From assembly GCA_012798155.1 (NCBI GenBank), contig JAAZNR010000539.1:1-6251 (forward strand): a DNA stretch of 6,251 nucleotides, written 5' to 3'. Of this stretch, positions 5,835 through 6,251 are shown one piece after another. The position numbers were made by a program, and so were the translations under genes. The notes under the pieces were generated by a model. It was not told the origin of the DNA. It made no database searches and saw only the letters and a list, made by a program, of their open reading frames with translations. This stretch comes from Thermogutta sp. GTDB lineage: Bacteria; Planctomycetota; Planctomycetia; Pirellulales; Thermoguttaceae. The stretch's first letter is position 1; the number at the start of each line of letters is the position of its first letter.

Positions 5835-5955
5835 AGAATAAAAAGTTGGGCAAACGGGGGTACGTCATTTGTGAGTCTGCGTAAGACCGGTAATCCGATT
5901 TCGGCGACCCTGCGCAGTAAAAGTAGCGGCCCAGGCGTTCTGATGCTTGTTTGGC

Positions 5956-5973
5956 ACCCGAGATTTCTGGGGT
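5956..5973. repeat. Imperfect dyad upstream of the MazG-like gene
   Basis: ACCCGAGATTTCTGGGGT has near-complementary 8-base arms (one mismatch) around a central TT. It lies about 60 bases upstream of the MazG-like start, a position where a dimeric regulator could bind. I see no confident promoter beside it, so an operator role is speculation. The rest of the 220-base gap (5816-6035) holds only small stems, such as the palindrome CTGCGCAG at 5910-5917. Confidence 0.3.
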
Positions 5974-6026
5974 CTTGGTGAGGGGACGCAATCTACCGTA
6001 AAGGGGGGGCAGGCGGGTGGAGAAGC

Positions 6027-6030
6027 GGAG
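6027..6030 (+). promoter_or_regulatory. Ribosome binding site for the MazG-like gene
   Basis: GGAG (6027-6030) lies five bases before ATG 6036 and eight bases before the adjacent in-frame ATG 6039. Either could be the start, and they differ by one Met. Confidence 0.55.
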
Positions 6031-6035
6031 AGAGA

Positions 6036-6251
6036 ATGATGGCGGAGAGCACCGTATCGCAAAATGAAGGCTCCGACGGTCCCGAAGCATCGGCGTCGCC
6101 GCCTATCACTTTTTCGGATTTTCAGTCGCTGATACGCCGGATGTATTATCGCAAGGATGTCGCGCGGGGTATCGATGGGACGTTCATGTGGTTGATGGAG
6201 GAAGTCGGAGAATTGGCGGCCGCATTGCGAAGCGGCACCCAGGAGGAACGT
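6036..6251 (+). CDS. MazG-like nucleotide pyrophosphohydrolase, 5' part only
   Basis: The frame is open from ATG 6036 to the right edge, giving the first 72 residues; the rest lies outside the window. After a polar, probably disordered leader (residues 1-24) comes ITFSDFQSLIRRMYYRKDVARGIDGTFMWLMEEVGELAAALR, read here from residue 24 to about 65. The helix with E55-E56-x-x-E59 (EEVGE) matches the first half of the EExxE metal-binding signature of all-alpha MazG pyrophosphatases, and the upstream FxxL...KDxxRG...F.WL pattern is typical of single-domain MazG-like proteins. Family members convert (d)NTPs or modified nucleotides to NMP plus pyrophosphate in the cytoplasm, often as a housecleaning activity. 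The remaining metal ligands (the later ExxD) are not visible here. It is co-directional with the HAD gene, but a 220-base gap argues for its own promoter. Confidence 0.8.
   Translation, partial: MMAESTVSQNEGSDGPEASASPPITFSDFQSLIRRMYYRKDVARGIDGTFMWLMEEVGELAAALRSGTQEER

Noticed and set aside
5953..5968. Possible sigma-54 promoter (TGGCAC...)
   Set aside because: The -24-like TGGCAC is present, but the expected TTGC at the -12 position is absent.

Overview
The window looks like chromosomal housekeeping and envelope-biogenesis DNA from a GC-rich, Gram-negative-type bacterium. My best guess is a planctomycete (Pirellulales-like). That rests on three things: a KDO-pathway gene, a large lipoprotein carrying a degenerate transglutaminase-like domain, and a MazG-like protein whose KDVARGIDGTFMWLMEEVGEL block is of a type I associate with that phylum. 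The assignment is inference from protein style; there is no rRNA or other marker gene here.

Layout. Positions 1-322 show no convincing gene but hold two pairs of short direct repeats. Three genes then run leftward on the minus strand, in transcription order: a diacylglycerol-kinase-family lipid kinase (4266-3238), kdsA for 3-deoxy-D-manno-octulosonate-8-phosphate synthase (3126-2281), and a large putative lipoprotein (2284-323). The last two overlap by 4 bases (ATGA) and the lipoprotein start has a strong ribosome site, so they are probably translationally coupled. Between the kinase and kdsA lies a textbook intrinsic terminator whose U-tract abuts the kdsA Shine-Dalgarno sequence. A GC-rich palindrome upstream of it could form a competing hairpin.

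From 4267 to 4918 there are 652 bases with no convincing gene. They separate the leftward genes from a rightward pair and contain a perfect 21-bp tandem duplication, a GC hairpin and a tentative structured-RNA candidate. The rightward genes are a Cof-type HAD phosphatase (4919-5815) and, after a 220-base gap, the first 72 codons of a MazG-like nucleotide pyrophosphohydrolase (6036 to the window edge).

How the genes fit together. KdsA makes the KDO precursor for lipopolysaccharide, the lipid kinase probably acts on a membrane lipid, and the third gene is probably an exported, membrane-anchored scaffold. Together they suggest an envelope-related cluster. The HAD phosphatase and MazG-like protein look like general metabolite and nucleotide housekeeping, and I see no functional link to the leftward cluster.

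No mobile element, CRISPR array, tRNA or rRNA was found. The most interesting points are the attenuator-like arrangement before kdsA, the odd N-terminal extension with a 9-residue tandem repeat on the lipoprotein, the apparent loss of its transglutaminase catalytic residues, and the recurrence of two-copy short tandem duplications in and near the non-coding stretches.
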